Part shown: positions 8,508-19,889 of the stretch, one piece after another
Layout: each line of letters opens with the position of its first letter
Numbering within the stretch: position 1 is the first letter of the stretch
Origin: Nocardia higoensis
GTDB lineage: Bacteria; Actinomycetota; Actinomycetes; Mycobacteriales; Mycobacteriaceae
NCBI RefSeq assembly: GCF_015477835.1
Contig: NZ_JADLQN010000002.1
Location: 1-64,000 of the forward strand
Direction: 5' to 3'
DNA length: 64,000 bases
Position numbers and translations under genes: made by a program
The notes under the pieces: model-generated
Databases searched by the model: none
What the model was told of the DNA's origin: nothing
Seen by the model: the letters and a program-made list of their open reading frames with translations, nothing else

Positions 8508-9331
8508 CCGGGCCCCGCTCCCAGCTCCGGGTACGCGGCATTCCCGGCGGACTCGCTGTCCTCCTCGGCGCCGTCGCCCTCGTACTCGGCTGGTGGCTGT
8601 TCTCGGTGCTGGCTTTCCGGCCGGACCCGGGCACGACCTACGATCCGGTGCCCGGGCCGTGGGCGGTGGTCCGGCAGATCGCCGACGACGGATTCACCGC
8701 GTACTGGGACTTCTTCTCCGTCACTATCCACGAGGCCGTCGTCGGCTTCCTGTGGGGCAACGGCCTGGCGTTGGTGCTCGCGGCCACGGTGCTGCTGGCG
8801 CCGCGGATCGAAACGGTCGTCACACAGATCGCCGTGGTGAGCTACTGCCTGCCCCTGGTCGCGGTCGGAGGCATCTCCATCGTCGCGCTGGGCGGTGCGG
8901 AATCGCCGGGGGACCCCTCCGCGACCGCGATCTTCCTCGCCGCGCTGTCGGTCTTCTTCACCACCGTGGTCGGCGCACTGCTCGGTTTCCATGCCGCCGA
9001 CCAGGCCAGCCTCGACGTGGTCCGGGTGTTCGGCGGCGGCCGGTTCCGGCAGCTGTACAAGGTCCGGCTGATCGCGGCCCTGCCCGCGATTCTCAATGCG
9101 CTCCAGATCGCCGTCCCGGCCTCACTGCTCGGCGCTGTCCTCGGCGAGTACATGGGAGCGACGGACCGGAGTGTCGGCATCACCCTCATCCGGCTACAGG
9201 GCCAGTTGGACTCGGTGCGGGTCTGGGCGGTGTTCCTGCTATGCGCGCTGGTCGCGCTGGTGGGATATGGCGTGTTCGGGCTACTCGCTCGATTGGTCAC
9301 CCCCTGGGTGGCGGGACGGGGGAGCGCATGA
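8504..9331 (+). CDS. ABC importer permease 1
   Basis: A 275-residue BPD-type permease. Hydrophobic segments begin at about residue 15 ([17 protein letters not shown]), and the cytoplasmic coupling loop is [20 protein letters not shown], equivalent to the EAA loop. GTG at 8504 overlaps the ATPase stop. Two different permeases are encoded here, suggesting a heterodimeric channel, whereas many transporters of this family use a homodimer. Confidence 0.88.
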   Translation: MTGPRSQLRVRGIPGGLAVLLGAVALVLGWWLFSVLAFRPDPGTTYDPVPGPWAVVRQIADDGFTAYWDFFSVTIHEAVVGFLWGNGLALVLAATVLLAPRIETVVTQIAVVSYCLPLVAVGGISIVALGGAESPGDPSATAIFLAALSVFFTTVVGALLGFHAADQASLDVVRVFGGGRFRQLYKVRLIAALPAILNALQIAVPASLLGAVLGEYMGATDRSVGITLIRLQGQLDSVRVWAVFLLCALVALVGYGVFGLLARLVTPWVAGRGSA

Positions 9332-10158
9332 GCCGTGCGATGGTGCGGGCGGTCCGACGAGCACTGGTCGATGCCGTGCTGACGGTGCTGATCGTGATCG
9401 CGCTGTGGCAGGCCGTGGTCAGTTTCGCCGGCGTCTCGCCGTACGTGGCCAAGGGCCCGGTGGAGGTGTTCGAGTTCCTGTTCGTCGACGAAGCCGGAGC
9501 GAAAGCGGGCGGTCTCGCCGCCGACAACCGTGCCGCCCTGCGACCGCTCACCGTGCAGACGCTCCAGGATGCCGGCCTCGGCTTCGTGGTCGGCATGACG
9601 ATCGCGGTGACGCTCGCCGTGATCTTCTCACTGTCGCGTGCCGTCGAGGCCGGGGTGCTGCCGCTGGCGTTGCTGCTGCGCAGCGTCCCGCTGGTCGCCA
9701 TCTCGCCGGTCATCATCCTGATCACCGGGCGCGGCACCACGGCTTCGGTCGCCGCGATCGGCAGCATCGTCGTGCTTTTTCCCGCACTGGCGTCAGTGCT
9801 GTACGGCCTGGGGCGGGCGAGTCCCGACAGCCTCGATTTGGTCCGGGTATACGGCGGCGGCAGCGCGAGGGCACTGCGCATGGTGGCCTTGCCGGGTGCT
9901 CTCCCGTCGATCTTCGCGGCGGCCCGGGTCTCGGTGCCGGGAGCGGTGACCGGAGCGTTGCTGGCCGAATGGCTGTCCACCGGCAAGGGCATCGGCGGCT
10001 CCATCCAGAAGTTCAGCGCGGCCGCGAAGTTCGACGAGCTGTGGGCCTCGGTCGCGGTCATCACCGCGATCACACTGGTGCTCTACAACGTGGTGCAACT
10101 GATGGAGAACGCGGTGCTGGCGCGGATGGGTATGGGCAAACAGGCCGCCGCGACGTAG
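9328..10158 (+). CDS. ABC importer permease 2
   Basis: A 276-residue BPD-type permease, a paralogue of permease 1 with coupling loop SPDSLDLVRVYGGGSARALR. ATG at 9328 overlaps the preceding stop (ATGA); a longer frame upstream is a shadow of permease 1. Together with the three preceding genes it makes a complete importer. The first DnaA-box-like site of the next regulatory cluster starts immediately after its stop codon. Confidence 0.88.
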   Translation: MSRAMVRAVRRALVDAVLTVLIVIALWQAVVSFAGVSPYVAKGPVEVFEFLFVDEAGAKAGGLAADNRAALRPLTVQTLQDAGLGFVVGMTIAVTLAVIFSLSRAVEAGVLPLALLLRSVPLVAISPVIILITGRGTTASVAAIGSIVVLFPALASVLYGLGRASPDSLDLVRVYGGGSARALRMVALPGALPSIFAAARVSVPGAVTGALLAEWLSTGKGIGGSIQKFSAAAKFDELWASVAVITAITLVLYNVVQLMENAVLARMGMGKQAAAT

Positions 10159-10238
10159 TTGTCCACAGCCGCCGAGTTGTCCACATTCGGCGATCGGACG
10201 CTGTCGGGCACAGGTCTTGTCCACGACGCTTGTCCACA
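10159..10238 (+). promoter_or_regulatory. Cluster of four DnaA-box-like 9-mers before the flp operon
   Basis: TTGTCCACA (10159-10167), TTGTCCACA (10177-10185), TTGTCCACG (10217-10225) and TTGTCCACA (10230-10238) lie within 80 bp, all on the plus strand. TTGTCCACA is the preferred DnaA box of high-GC actinobacteria. The first pair repeats the 18-bp spacing and trailing TTCGGC of the pair before ssd. The cluster is not next to dnaA or dnaN, so a role in Tad expression or DnaA titration is more likely than an origin; that is inference. Confidence 0.6.
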
Positions 10239-11008
10239 TGCGATCCCATCCCGTCATCTCCACGGCGCGAGCCCGGCAGGCGCCCGGTTCCACCGGCGCG
10301 CGGCGTGCGCGTGCGCGGCGCCACCCCACGCCTGCCCGTCCGTGGACGGGATCTCCGGTACGCCGCCATGTGCTCGGCCGACGCGCCCGGCCGGTCTATG
10401 GCGCGTCGCTCGCTCGACGCTGCGAGTCCGCTGCTCCGCCGCCGATCCACGCCACAATCGAGCCGTCCGGGTCCGTCCGGGTCGACGCGGTCAGCCGGGA
10501 TCTGCCCCAGGTCCGCCGCCTCGCACCGCTTGTCGTACCCGGATCGCTCTCACCCGCGTCCGGTCGGTTCGGTCTGCTCCGTCGCGACCCGTCCCGCCGG
10601 CCTCGGTGTCATACCCGAGCAGACCACCGGCTGAGAGGGTACGCGGCTCTGCCCGCTGAGCGCCGTCGGTGCCGCCGCATCGTGGCTTCGAGTCCGCATG
10701 GTGGTCTGCGGTGCCTGACCCGACCGGCCGAGGCCCGAGCACGCGGTTCGCGACCGGCCGGAGCTCGATCGCCGGAATCCGACCGACCGGCCAGTGGCCG
10801 AACGTGCGGGCCCGGCGACCCCGCTCCGCGATCCGCGGGTGCCCGTGCTTTCGAACCGGTCGATCACGTGGGCCCTGTCCACGCAGGTTCGGGCCAAAGT
10901 TCCGGGCCTCCGCTCGCCGGGCGCTACCCCTGCCCGTCTGATGTGGTGCCCGGTCCCCATTCGTCGCGGCATCCGCCGCGCGCAGACAGTAATGAGAAAG
11001 GACAGCCT
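10239..11008. other. 770-bp region without a convincing gene
   Basis: Between the DnaA-box cluster and the GTG of the Flp-containing frame. The plus strand is open in the pilin frame throughout, but the translation is Arg/Pro/Ser-rich and shows no domain or hydrophobic pattern, which fits non-coding high-GC DNA or a long leader. AAAGGA at 10998-11003, six bases before GTG 11009, marks where translation probably starts. Confidence 0.4.
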
Positions 11009-12511
11009 GTGCAGATCACCACCACGACCGGCCGGACCACCAGGAGGCTCGGCACCCTGCTCATGGTTCGCCGTAGCCACGCCGATCCGCAGCCCATCCG
11101 CCCCAGTTCCGTGAGCGATCCCACCACGGTGGACGGTCCGAACCTGGTGGGCGGCACGGAGGCCACCGAGCCTTCTGCCCGCGAAATGGTCACTCAGCAG
11201 CATGAGGGATCCGAGGCTGCACCTGCCACGGAGGGCGAGGACGCCACCGAATCGGCAGACGGTGCCGGGAACGGAGGTCCTGCGGCCCATGCGGTCGAGG
11301 CGGACGGCCCGAACGCGGTCGCGGCCGCATCGCCGAGCAGCCTCGACGCGAAGTCGAATCCGAGCCTGCGCGCAGCGACCGCCGGTGCGGGAGCGACGAC
11401 GCGGAACGAGGGGCACGATACGCAGCGGCCCGGCACGTCACGAGTGGCCGCTGCCGGACCGCTGATCCACGTCCCGATGTTCTGGCGACCGCCGCGGGCG
11501 GACGATGCCATGAGCACCCACCGATCCGGCACGGTCCAGGAATCGCTGGATCTCGCTGTGGGCGTAGCCGATGCCTGTTCGCCGGAGACCAGCCCGAGCC
11601 TCTCCCGCGTAGATGCGGCGCCGTGTGCGTCCGGTCCCCACGGGGCACCGCCGCCAATCGGCTCACGTGAGGCGGTGCCGCCGATCGGATCAGGCGAGGA
11701 ACTGTTGCCCGCTGGTGCGGAGGAGGCGCTGATGCGGACCGGGCCGGATGAAGAAATGCCCGCGGTGACCTCCGGCCCGAAAGCGGTGAATGCGCGGAAG
11801 GCGCCGTTGCGTTGCGCTTCCCGTCGATGCGTTCTTCCCGGTCGCTCGGGCGACGAGTGCACCACCGCTCCGGGGGCACCGGTCTCGCGTCCGGAGGCCG
11901 GGACGTCCGGATCGCGCCCGCTGGTGCGGTCGTCACACGCCGCGACATCGCTCGAGTCGCGCGCTGCGCACTGCCTGTGGGCGCGACGGCTCAGGGGGCT
12001 GCGTCTGAGCCTGCGGCGCCGACTGCCGCGCACGGTGGTCACGGCATGGGCAGATCGCCGCGTCGTCGCGGCCGCCGCCACGGTGGCGGCTTGGTCCCTC
12101 TCGTCGGCGATGCGTATCGTCGCGGGTCGCCGCGCCGCGTCGGGCGGCCCCAGCGCGGACGAGCGCGTGCGCGGGCTGGACTTCGTTCGCCGCATCCTCG
12201 CCGCGCATGCCCACGCGACGGCTTGTCGCGGCCCACGCGCATTCTCCGTCCGGTCCGGGAACCGGCGACGGCACAGCGCCCGCTCCATGCTCCGGATGAC
12301 CCGGGCCGCTCTCGGAAGGATCGGCACGGAACTGCGCATCCGGCTGGTGCGTGCGATGCGTGCGGACGACGGTATGTCCACCGCCGAATATGCCATCGGC
12401 ACGATCGCCGCGGCCGCGTTCGGTGCGGTCCTCTACGGGGTGGTGACCGGGGACTCTATCGTGGACGCGCTCACCGGCATCATCGACAAGGCTCTCAGTA
12501 CCAGCGTCTGA
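11009..12511 (+). CDS. flp: Flp-type pilin (DUF4244) as C-terminus of a 500-residue frame
   Basis: The last 60 or so residues are a Flp/Rv3656c-type pilin: ADDGMSTAEYAIGTIAAAAF is the processing site and start of the hydrophobic helix, ending in DIVDALTGIIDKALSTSV-like sequence. Uniquely, the frame is open for about 430 codons before this. GTG 11009 has AAAGGA six bases upstream; the extension is Ala/Pro/Thr/Glu-rich and looks disordered, with Arg-rich stretches near the pilin. A conventional pilin could start at ATG 12287 or 12296 (72-75 residues), but I see no good ribosome site there. Whether the long form is made and cleaved is unknown. tadE follows 14 bp downstream. Confidence 0.6.
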   Translation: MQITTTTGRTTRRLGTLLMVRRSHADPQPIRPSSVSDPTTVDGPNLVGGTEATEPSAREMVTQQHEGSEAAPATEGEDATESADGAGNGGPAAHAVEADGPNAVAAASPSSLDAKSNPSLRAATAGAGATTRNEGHDTQRPGTSRVAAAGPLIHVPMFWRPPRADDAMSTHRSGTVQESLDLAVGVADACSPETSPSLSRVDAAPCASGPHGAPPPIGSREAVPPIGSGEELLPAGAEEALMRTGPDEEMPAVTSGPKAVNARKAPLRCASRRCVLPGRSGDECTTAPGAPVSRPEAGTSGSRPLVRSSHAATSLESRAAHCLWARRLRGLRLSLRRRLPRTVVTAWADRRVVAAAATVAAWSLSSAMRIVAGRRAASGGPSADERVRGLDFVRRILAAHAHATACRGPRAFSVRSGNRRRHSARSMLRMTRAALGRIGTELRIRLVRAMRADDGMSTAEYAIGTIAAAAFGAVLYGVVTGDSIVDALTGIIDKALSTSV

Positions 12512-12525
12512 ACGGGCGCGCAGCG

Positions 12526-12918
12526 ATGTCCTATGTGCTGGTGGACAGGTCGCAACCGCGCACCACGCCGGCCCGTCTGGTCGCCGACGACGGCGCGGTG
12601 ACCGTGGAGGCCGCCATCGCTGTCAGCGCGATCATGATCGCCGTGATGCTCTGCCTCGGGACGCTGTTCGCGGCGTCGGCACAGGTCCGTTGTGTCGACG
12701 CCGCTCGCGAAGCCGCCCGGCTGGAGGCCAGGGGAGATTCGGCGGCCGCGCGCTCCGCTGCCGGGCGGATCGCGCCGCCGGAGGCCGACATCTCGGTGCG
12801 GCGCGAGGGCGGGTTCATCGTGGCAGTGGTCACGGTCGGCGCACCACTGCTGCCGCTTCGCCTGCGGGCCGAGGCGGTCGCGGTGCCCGAACCGGGAACG
12901 GAGGCCCACGGTGGATAG
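12526..12918 (+). CDS. tadE: TadE-like pseudopilin
   Basis: A 130-residue protein with VADDGAVTVEAAIAVSAIMI (about residues 19-38), the prepilin-like Gly-Ala-x-Thr-Val-Glu motif with Glu at +5 that opens a single membrane helix, as in TadE pseudopilins. It matches Rv3655c in place and size. It would be processed with Flp and act in pilus assembly at the membrane. ATG 12526 was chosen because the longer frame upstream is a shadow of the flp frame; the next gene overlaps its end by eight bases. Confidence 0.85.
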   Translation: MSYVLVDRSQPRTTPARLVADDGAVTVEAAIAVSAIMIAVMLCLGTLFAASAQVRCVDAAREAARLEARGDSAAARSAAGRIAPPEADISVRREGGFIVAVVTVGAPLLPLRLRAEAVAVPEPGTEAHGG

Positions 12919-13261
12919 GGGTGGCGACAAGGGGGCGGCCACCGTGTTCGCGTGCATCGCCTTGGTCGGGCTCATCGCGGTCACCTCGATGCTGGTGAAC
13001 TTCGGCGCGGTGGTGGTGGCGCGGCATCGGGCGCAGGCGGGCGCGGATCTCGGCGCGCTCGCGGCGGCGGGCGTCCTGGACAACGGAACAGATCACGCAT
13101 GCGCTCGAGCGGCCGCGATCGTGCGCCGGATGGGCGGTTCGGTCACCGCGTGTGAGGTGGTGGGATGGGAGGTGACGGTCTCGGTGGAAGGAAATGTGTC
13201 GGCCGGTGTCCTCGGCGACCGGATCGTGCGCGCGAGTGCACGCGCCGGACCTGCGCATTAG
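12911..13261 (+). CDS. TadE/TadG-like minor pseudopilin (Rv3654c-type)
   Basis: A 116-residue protein starting at GTG 12911 within the end of tadE. DKGAATVFACIALVGLIAV (about residues 6-24) opens a single membrane helix and HRAQAGADLGALAAA follows, the pattern of the TadE/G-like helicase-neighbourhood family to which Rv3654c belongs. It is the last gene of the Tad locus and is convergent with the helicase gene. Confidence 0.8.
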   Translation: MDRGGDKGAATVFACIALVGLIAVTSMLVNFGAVVVARHRAQAGADLGALAAAGVLDNGTDHACARAAAIVRRMGGSVTACEVVGWEVTVSVEGNVSAGVLGDRIVRASARAGPAH

Positions 13262-13577
13262 TAAGACCGACCGGTCGGGAATGTTCCACAGTGGATGCTG
13301 CAAGGTTGAATTACCGAATACTCCGGCTGTCGACAATTACGATGGGGTATCTAAATGAGCCCGATTGCGCTAATTCAAATCGCGAAAGCGTCCCACCCGG
13401 TAGGCATCGGCCGCAATGCCGTAGTTAACATGAAACTATTCCGTTTTATTCTCAGGGCCGAGATGTCCGTCCGGTGACGGCGGCGGCCGGTCAATCTTCC
13501 GGCCGTGACCCAGCCCACAGCCAGCTATGTGGCCGGTGGTCCGGCGGTGTCTCCGTCCGTACCGTGTGGACCTGCGT
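13262..13577. other. Convergent intergenic region, locally AT-rich
   Basis: A 316-bp stretch between the last tad gene and the helicase. Bases about 13310-13450 are much more AT-rich than the surroundings. It contains the palindrome CCGACCGGTCGG near 13267-13278. A 40-codon frame at 13355-13477 begins with ATG but has no clear ribosome site and no recognisable product, so it is not called. Confidence 0.4.
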
Positions 13578-15938
13578 CTATGTCGGGAAGGGCGTCCGGT
13601 CGAGTTCGGTGAGCATCGCGCGCAGGAGGCGGGTCGCAGCGCCCTTGTCGAGGGGGCTGTTGCCGTTCCCGCACTTGGGTGACTGGACGCAGGACGGGCA
13701 TCCGGTGACGCACACACAGGATTCGATGGCGTCGAGTGTGGCCGCCAGCCAAGGACGCAGCCGGGCGAAGCCGCGCTCGGCGAAGCCGGCACCGCCGGGC
13801 TGCCCGTCGTAGACGAAAACCGTGGGCAGGCCGGTATCGGGGTGTTCTGCTGTGGACAGGCCGCCGATGTCCCAGCGATCGCAGGTCGCGATCAGTGGGA
13901 GCAAGCCGATGGCGGCGTGTTCGGCGGCGTGCAGCGCACCGGGCAGCTCACGGGCGGAGACGCCCGCGGTCTCCAGGAGGTCGGTGGTGACGGTGTAGAG
14001 GACGGCCTTGGTCGGCAGGGTCCGGGCGGGAAGATCGAGTTCAACCATGTCCAGCACCTCGCCGGTGGGCAGCGTCCGCAGGTAGCCGATGAGCTGGGTG
14101 GTCACGCTGACCTGCGCCAACGCGCTCGTCACGGCGCCGTGCGCGTGCTCGTCGACGATGCCGTCGATGGTCAGGCAGGTGAGCGAGCGGGCGGTGGTGG
14201 TCCAGCCGGGCTCGTCCTCGTGGACGAACGCCACGCCGTCGTCCAGGTCGAGTTCGTCCACCACGTAGGTCTCGCCTTGGTGCAGATGGACAGCCCCTTC
14301 GTGCAGCGTGGACGACGCCCGGGCAGCGTCGGCGGTGCCGATCAACCGCCCGGATTCGCCGTCGACGATCATCACCGGCGCACCGACCCCGCCGCGCACG
14401 TCCACCTCGTCGTGCGGGTAGGTGTGCGCGGTGACGTGCCAGCGGCCTGAACCTTTGCCGGGCCGATACCGGATCAGCCCTTGTTCGGCCAGGTCGGCGA
14501 GTACTCCGCGAGCTTCGAGGTCATCGGCTTCGGCGTCGGTGACGGGCAGTTCGGCGGCCGCGCAGAGCAGTTGCGGGCCCAGCACGTAGGGATTGGCCGG
14601 GTCGGTGATGGTCGCCTCGACAGGCTTGCCGAGCAGCGCCTCGGGGTGATGGACGAGGTAGGTGTCCAGCGGGTCGTCGGTGGCGACCAGTACCACCAGC
14701 GACCCCTGCGTGCGTCGGCCTGCCCGGCCCGCCTGCTGCAGGAAGGAGGCCACCGTGCCGGGAAAACCGGCGATGACGACGGCGTCCAGGCCCGCGATGT
14801 CCACGCCCAGTTCCAGCGCGTTCGTTGTGGCGGCACCCAGCAGGGTCCCGTCGGACAGGGCGGCCTCGAGGGCGCGCCGATCCTCGGCGAGGTAGCCCGC
14901 GCGATAGGCCGCGACGCGGGCGGGCAGTGCCGGATCTCGCTCGGACAGCAGCCTGCGCGTCTCCCGTGACACCAGTTCGGCGCCGCGCCGCGAGCGGACG
15001 AAGGTCAGCGTACGCGCGCCTTCGGCCACCAGATCGGCCATGATGCGTGCCGCCTCCACGGTGGCCGGACGCCGGACCGGCGCGCCGTTCTCCCCGCCGG
15101 TGGCGTGCATCAACGGAGGTTCCCACAGCGCGACGGTGCGGGCGCCGCAGGGCGATCCGTCCTCGGTGACCGCCACGCACGGGGCTCCGACCAGCCGGGT
15201 TGCCGCGTCTGCGGGATCGGCTGTGGTCGCCGAGCAGAGCACGAACACCGGGTCGGCTCCGTAACAGGCGGCGATGCGGCGCAGCCTGCGCAGCACCAGC
15301 GCCACGTGCGACCCGAAGACTCCCCGGTAGGAGTGGCATTCGTCGACCACGATGTAGCGGAGTCTGCGAAAAAGTCTGGCCCAGCGCTGATGGGACCGCA
15401 GCATGCCGATGTGCAGCATGTCCGGGTTGGTGAATATCCAGCGAGCGTTGTCACGGACCCACTGCCGGACCTCCGCCGGGGTGTCGCCGTCGTAGGTGGC
15501 AGGGCGGACATCGCGCAGAGCCCCTTCGTGGGTCAGTTCGGAGATCGCGCGCAACTGGTCGGCACCCAGCGCTTTGGTCGGCGCCAGGTAGAGGGCCGTG
15601 GCCTGAGGATCTTCGCGCAGAGCGGTGAGCACCGGCAGTTGATACCCGAGCGACTTGCCGGAGGCGGTGCCGGTGCTGATCACTACGTGCTGCCCGTTCG
15701 CGGCCAGATCGGCGGTCTCGGTCTGATGCGTCCACGGCGCCGGAATGCCCGCGGCCTGGAACGCGGCGACGACCTCGGGATGGGCCCACGCCGGCCATGC
15801 GGTCGTACGAGCCCGCCTGGCGGGCTGGTCGTCCACGTGGGTCAACCGCGGATCTCCCGGAGAATCCAGGACACGGTTCAGCAACGATCGCCCGTAACCG
15901 AGGGCGATATCGGCGGTGGTTTCGCGGTACACGGTCAC
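13578..15938 (-). CDS. DEAD/DEAH helicase, MrfA/Hrq1 type (Rv3649)
   Basis: A 786-residue superfamily 2 helicase. Motif I is STGTASGKSLGY (about residues 91-102), the DExH box is VVDECHSYRG, motif VI lies near LQQAGRAGRR, and the C-terminal region has the four-cysteine DUF1998 arrangement CVCVTGCPSC plus a later Cys before GNGNSPLDKG. Proteins of this type are RecQ4/Hrq1-like 3'-5' helicases; bacterial MrfA acts in mitomycin-crosslink repair with an exonuclease partner. No exonuclease gene is adjacent here. The position beside cspA and topA matches Rv3649. Confidence 0.87.
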   Translation of the reverse strand: MTVYRETTADIALGYGRSLLNRVLDSPGDPRLTHVDDQPARRARTTAWPAWAHPEVVAAFQAAGIPAPWTHQTETADLAANGQHVVISTGTASGKSLGYQLPVLTALREDPQATALYLAPTKALGADQLRAISELTHEGALRDVRPATYDGDTPAEVRQWVRDNARWIFTNPDMLHIGMLRSHQRWARLFRRLRYIVVDECHSYRGVFGSHVALVLRRLRRIAACYGADPVFVLCSATTADPADAATRLVGAPCVAVTEDGSPCGARTVALWEPPLMHATGGENGAPVRRPATVEAARIMADLVAEGARTLTFVRSRRGAELVSRETRRLLSERDPALPARVAAYRAGYLAEDRRALEAALSDGTLLGAATTNALELGVDIAGLDAVVIAGFPGTVASFLQQAGRAGRRTQGSLVVLVATDDPLDTYLVHHPEALLGKPVEATITDPANPYVLGPQLLCAAAELPVTDAEADDLEARGVLADLAEQGLIRYRPGKGSGRWHVTAHTYPHDEVDVRGGVGAPVMIVDGESGRLIGTADAARASSTLHEGAVHLHQGETYVVDELDLDDGVAFVHEDEPGWTTTARSLTCLTIDGIVDEHAHGAVTSALAQVSVTTQLIGYLRTLPTGEVLDMVELDLPARTLPTKAVLYTVTTDLLETAGVSARELPGALHAAEHAAIGLLPLIATCDRWDIGGLSTAEHPDTGLPTVFVYDGQPGGAGFAERGFARLRPWLAATLDAIESCVCVTGCPSCVQSPKCGNGNSPLDKGAATRLLRAMLTELDRTPFPT

Positions 15939-16402
15939 GAGGCAAGCACGGATGAGCGCCCAACGGGTATCGAATGGCCTTCTACCGGTCGACCGACCTG
16001 CATACTCGATGCGGAATAGCGACCTGCGTCACAGCCTTTCAACGGAGCTACCGCCCGGTTATCCCAAGGCAAACCAACCGTGAGTCTGGATTTGGGGATT
16101 GTGTCCCTTATCCGCGCATTCGCAAGATCAAGTTTTTTGCAAATTGTCGGTAACTCGACTGTTGAATTCCTCTGAGACATGGTTCACTGGTTCCTGGTCG
16201 CAAGCTTCTGTGTTCGAGGGACGGATCGAAAGTCCAAACCATCAGCAGGATCGATGTTGCGAGCGGTGTGCCTGGCGCTTTACCTGCGGTGCTTTCCGCA
16301 AGGATCTTCCCGCAGGGAACGGCCAAGAGTACAGCGGTCGGAACGGGCCCGGTGGACGAACCCAGTTGTCCGCCGTTCCGGTAAGAAAAGAGAAGGAACA
16401 TA
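15939..16402. other. Divergent helicase/cspA intergenic region with cspA leader
   Basis: A 464-bp stretch, AT-rich for this genome between about 16080 and 16250. It must hold the promoters of the helicase (minus) and of cspA (plus). A possible plus-strand -35 is TTGCAA near 16136, but no good -10 accompanies it. Long structured leaders are usual for cold-shock genes. AAGGAA at 16394-16399 serves cspA. No CDS is supported. Confidence 0.4.
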
Positions 16403-16609
16403 ATGGCACAGGGAACTGTGAAGTGGTTCAACGCGGAGAAGGGGTTCGGCTTCATCGCGCCCGAGGACGGCTCCGCTGACGTCTTCGTCCACTACTCCGA
16501 GATTCAGGGTTCGGGCTTCCGCACCCTCGAGGAGAACCAGAAGGTCGAGTTCGAGGTCGGCCAGGGCACCAAGGGCCCCCAGGCCACCGGAGTGCGCGCG
16601 CTCAGCTGA
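16403..16609 (+). CDS. cspA: Cold-shock protein CspA
   Basis: A 68-residue single cold-shock domain. RNP1 is [10 protein letters not shown] and RNP2 is DVFVHYSEI, after the opening [10 protein letters not shown]. It binds single-stranded nucleic acid and acts as an RNA chaperone. Length is exactly that of the family, and the position before topA matches Rv3648c. A palindromic terminator follows 15 bp after the stop codon. Confidence 0.97.
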   Translation: MAQGTVKWFNAEKGFGFIAPEDGSADVFVHYSEIQGSGFRTLEENQKVEFEVGQGTKGPQATGVRALS

Positions 16610-16623
16610 GCCGCATCTATATC

Positions 16624-16666
16624 CAGCTTCGTCCCTCATCACCGGTACCGGGATGAGGGACGAGCT
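16624..16666 (+). terminator. cspA terminator
   Basis: A 16-bp stem with one bulged T: CAGCTTCGTCCCTCATC (16624-16640) pairs with GATGAGGGACGAGCTG (16652-16667), loop ACCGGTACCGG. No U-run follows, as is common in high-GC actinobacteria. Confidence 0.75.
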
Positions 16667-16864
16667 GTATCCGGGGTGGGGCGCTGCCTCAGGGGTCGAG
16701 CGCTACCATCTCCCCATCACGTACGCTCAGTGGTTCGGGTCGCGCGCGCCCGGCCGCTGCCGTCGTCAAGGTATAAACGTCACTGGTAGCGATGTTCGCA
16801 GTCGTCGCTTGCCTACAGCCGTGCACGACGCGAGGGCGCGTGGCGCGGGTTCTGAGAAGGAAAG

Positions 16865-19837
<2,973 letters not shown>

Positions 19838-19889
19838 ATCCGGGCCGCACCCCGACGGACGGGTCGGACCGGGCGGCTAGGGTGTAGTC

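Noticed and set aside
10159..10238. A chromosomal or plasmid replication origin based on four DnaA-box-like sites.
   Set aside because: No AT-rich unwinding element and no dnaA/dnaN neighbourhood; a matching pair upstream of ssd points to regulation instead.
10217..11008. Extension of the Flp frame upstream to 10217.
   Set aside because: It would start inside the DnaA-box cluster, lacks a ribosome site and has an Arg/Pro-rich translation without GC3-type coding character; AAAGGA-GTG at 11009 is better.
13355..13477. A 40-codon frame in AT-rich DNA after the last tad gene.
   Set aside because: No clear ribosome site, no recognisable product, and too short to judge coding character.
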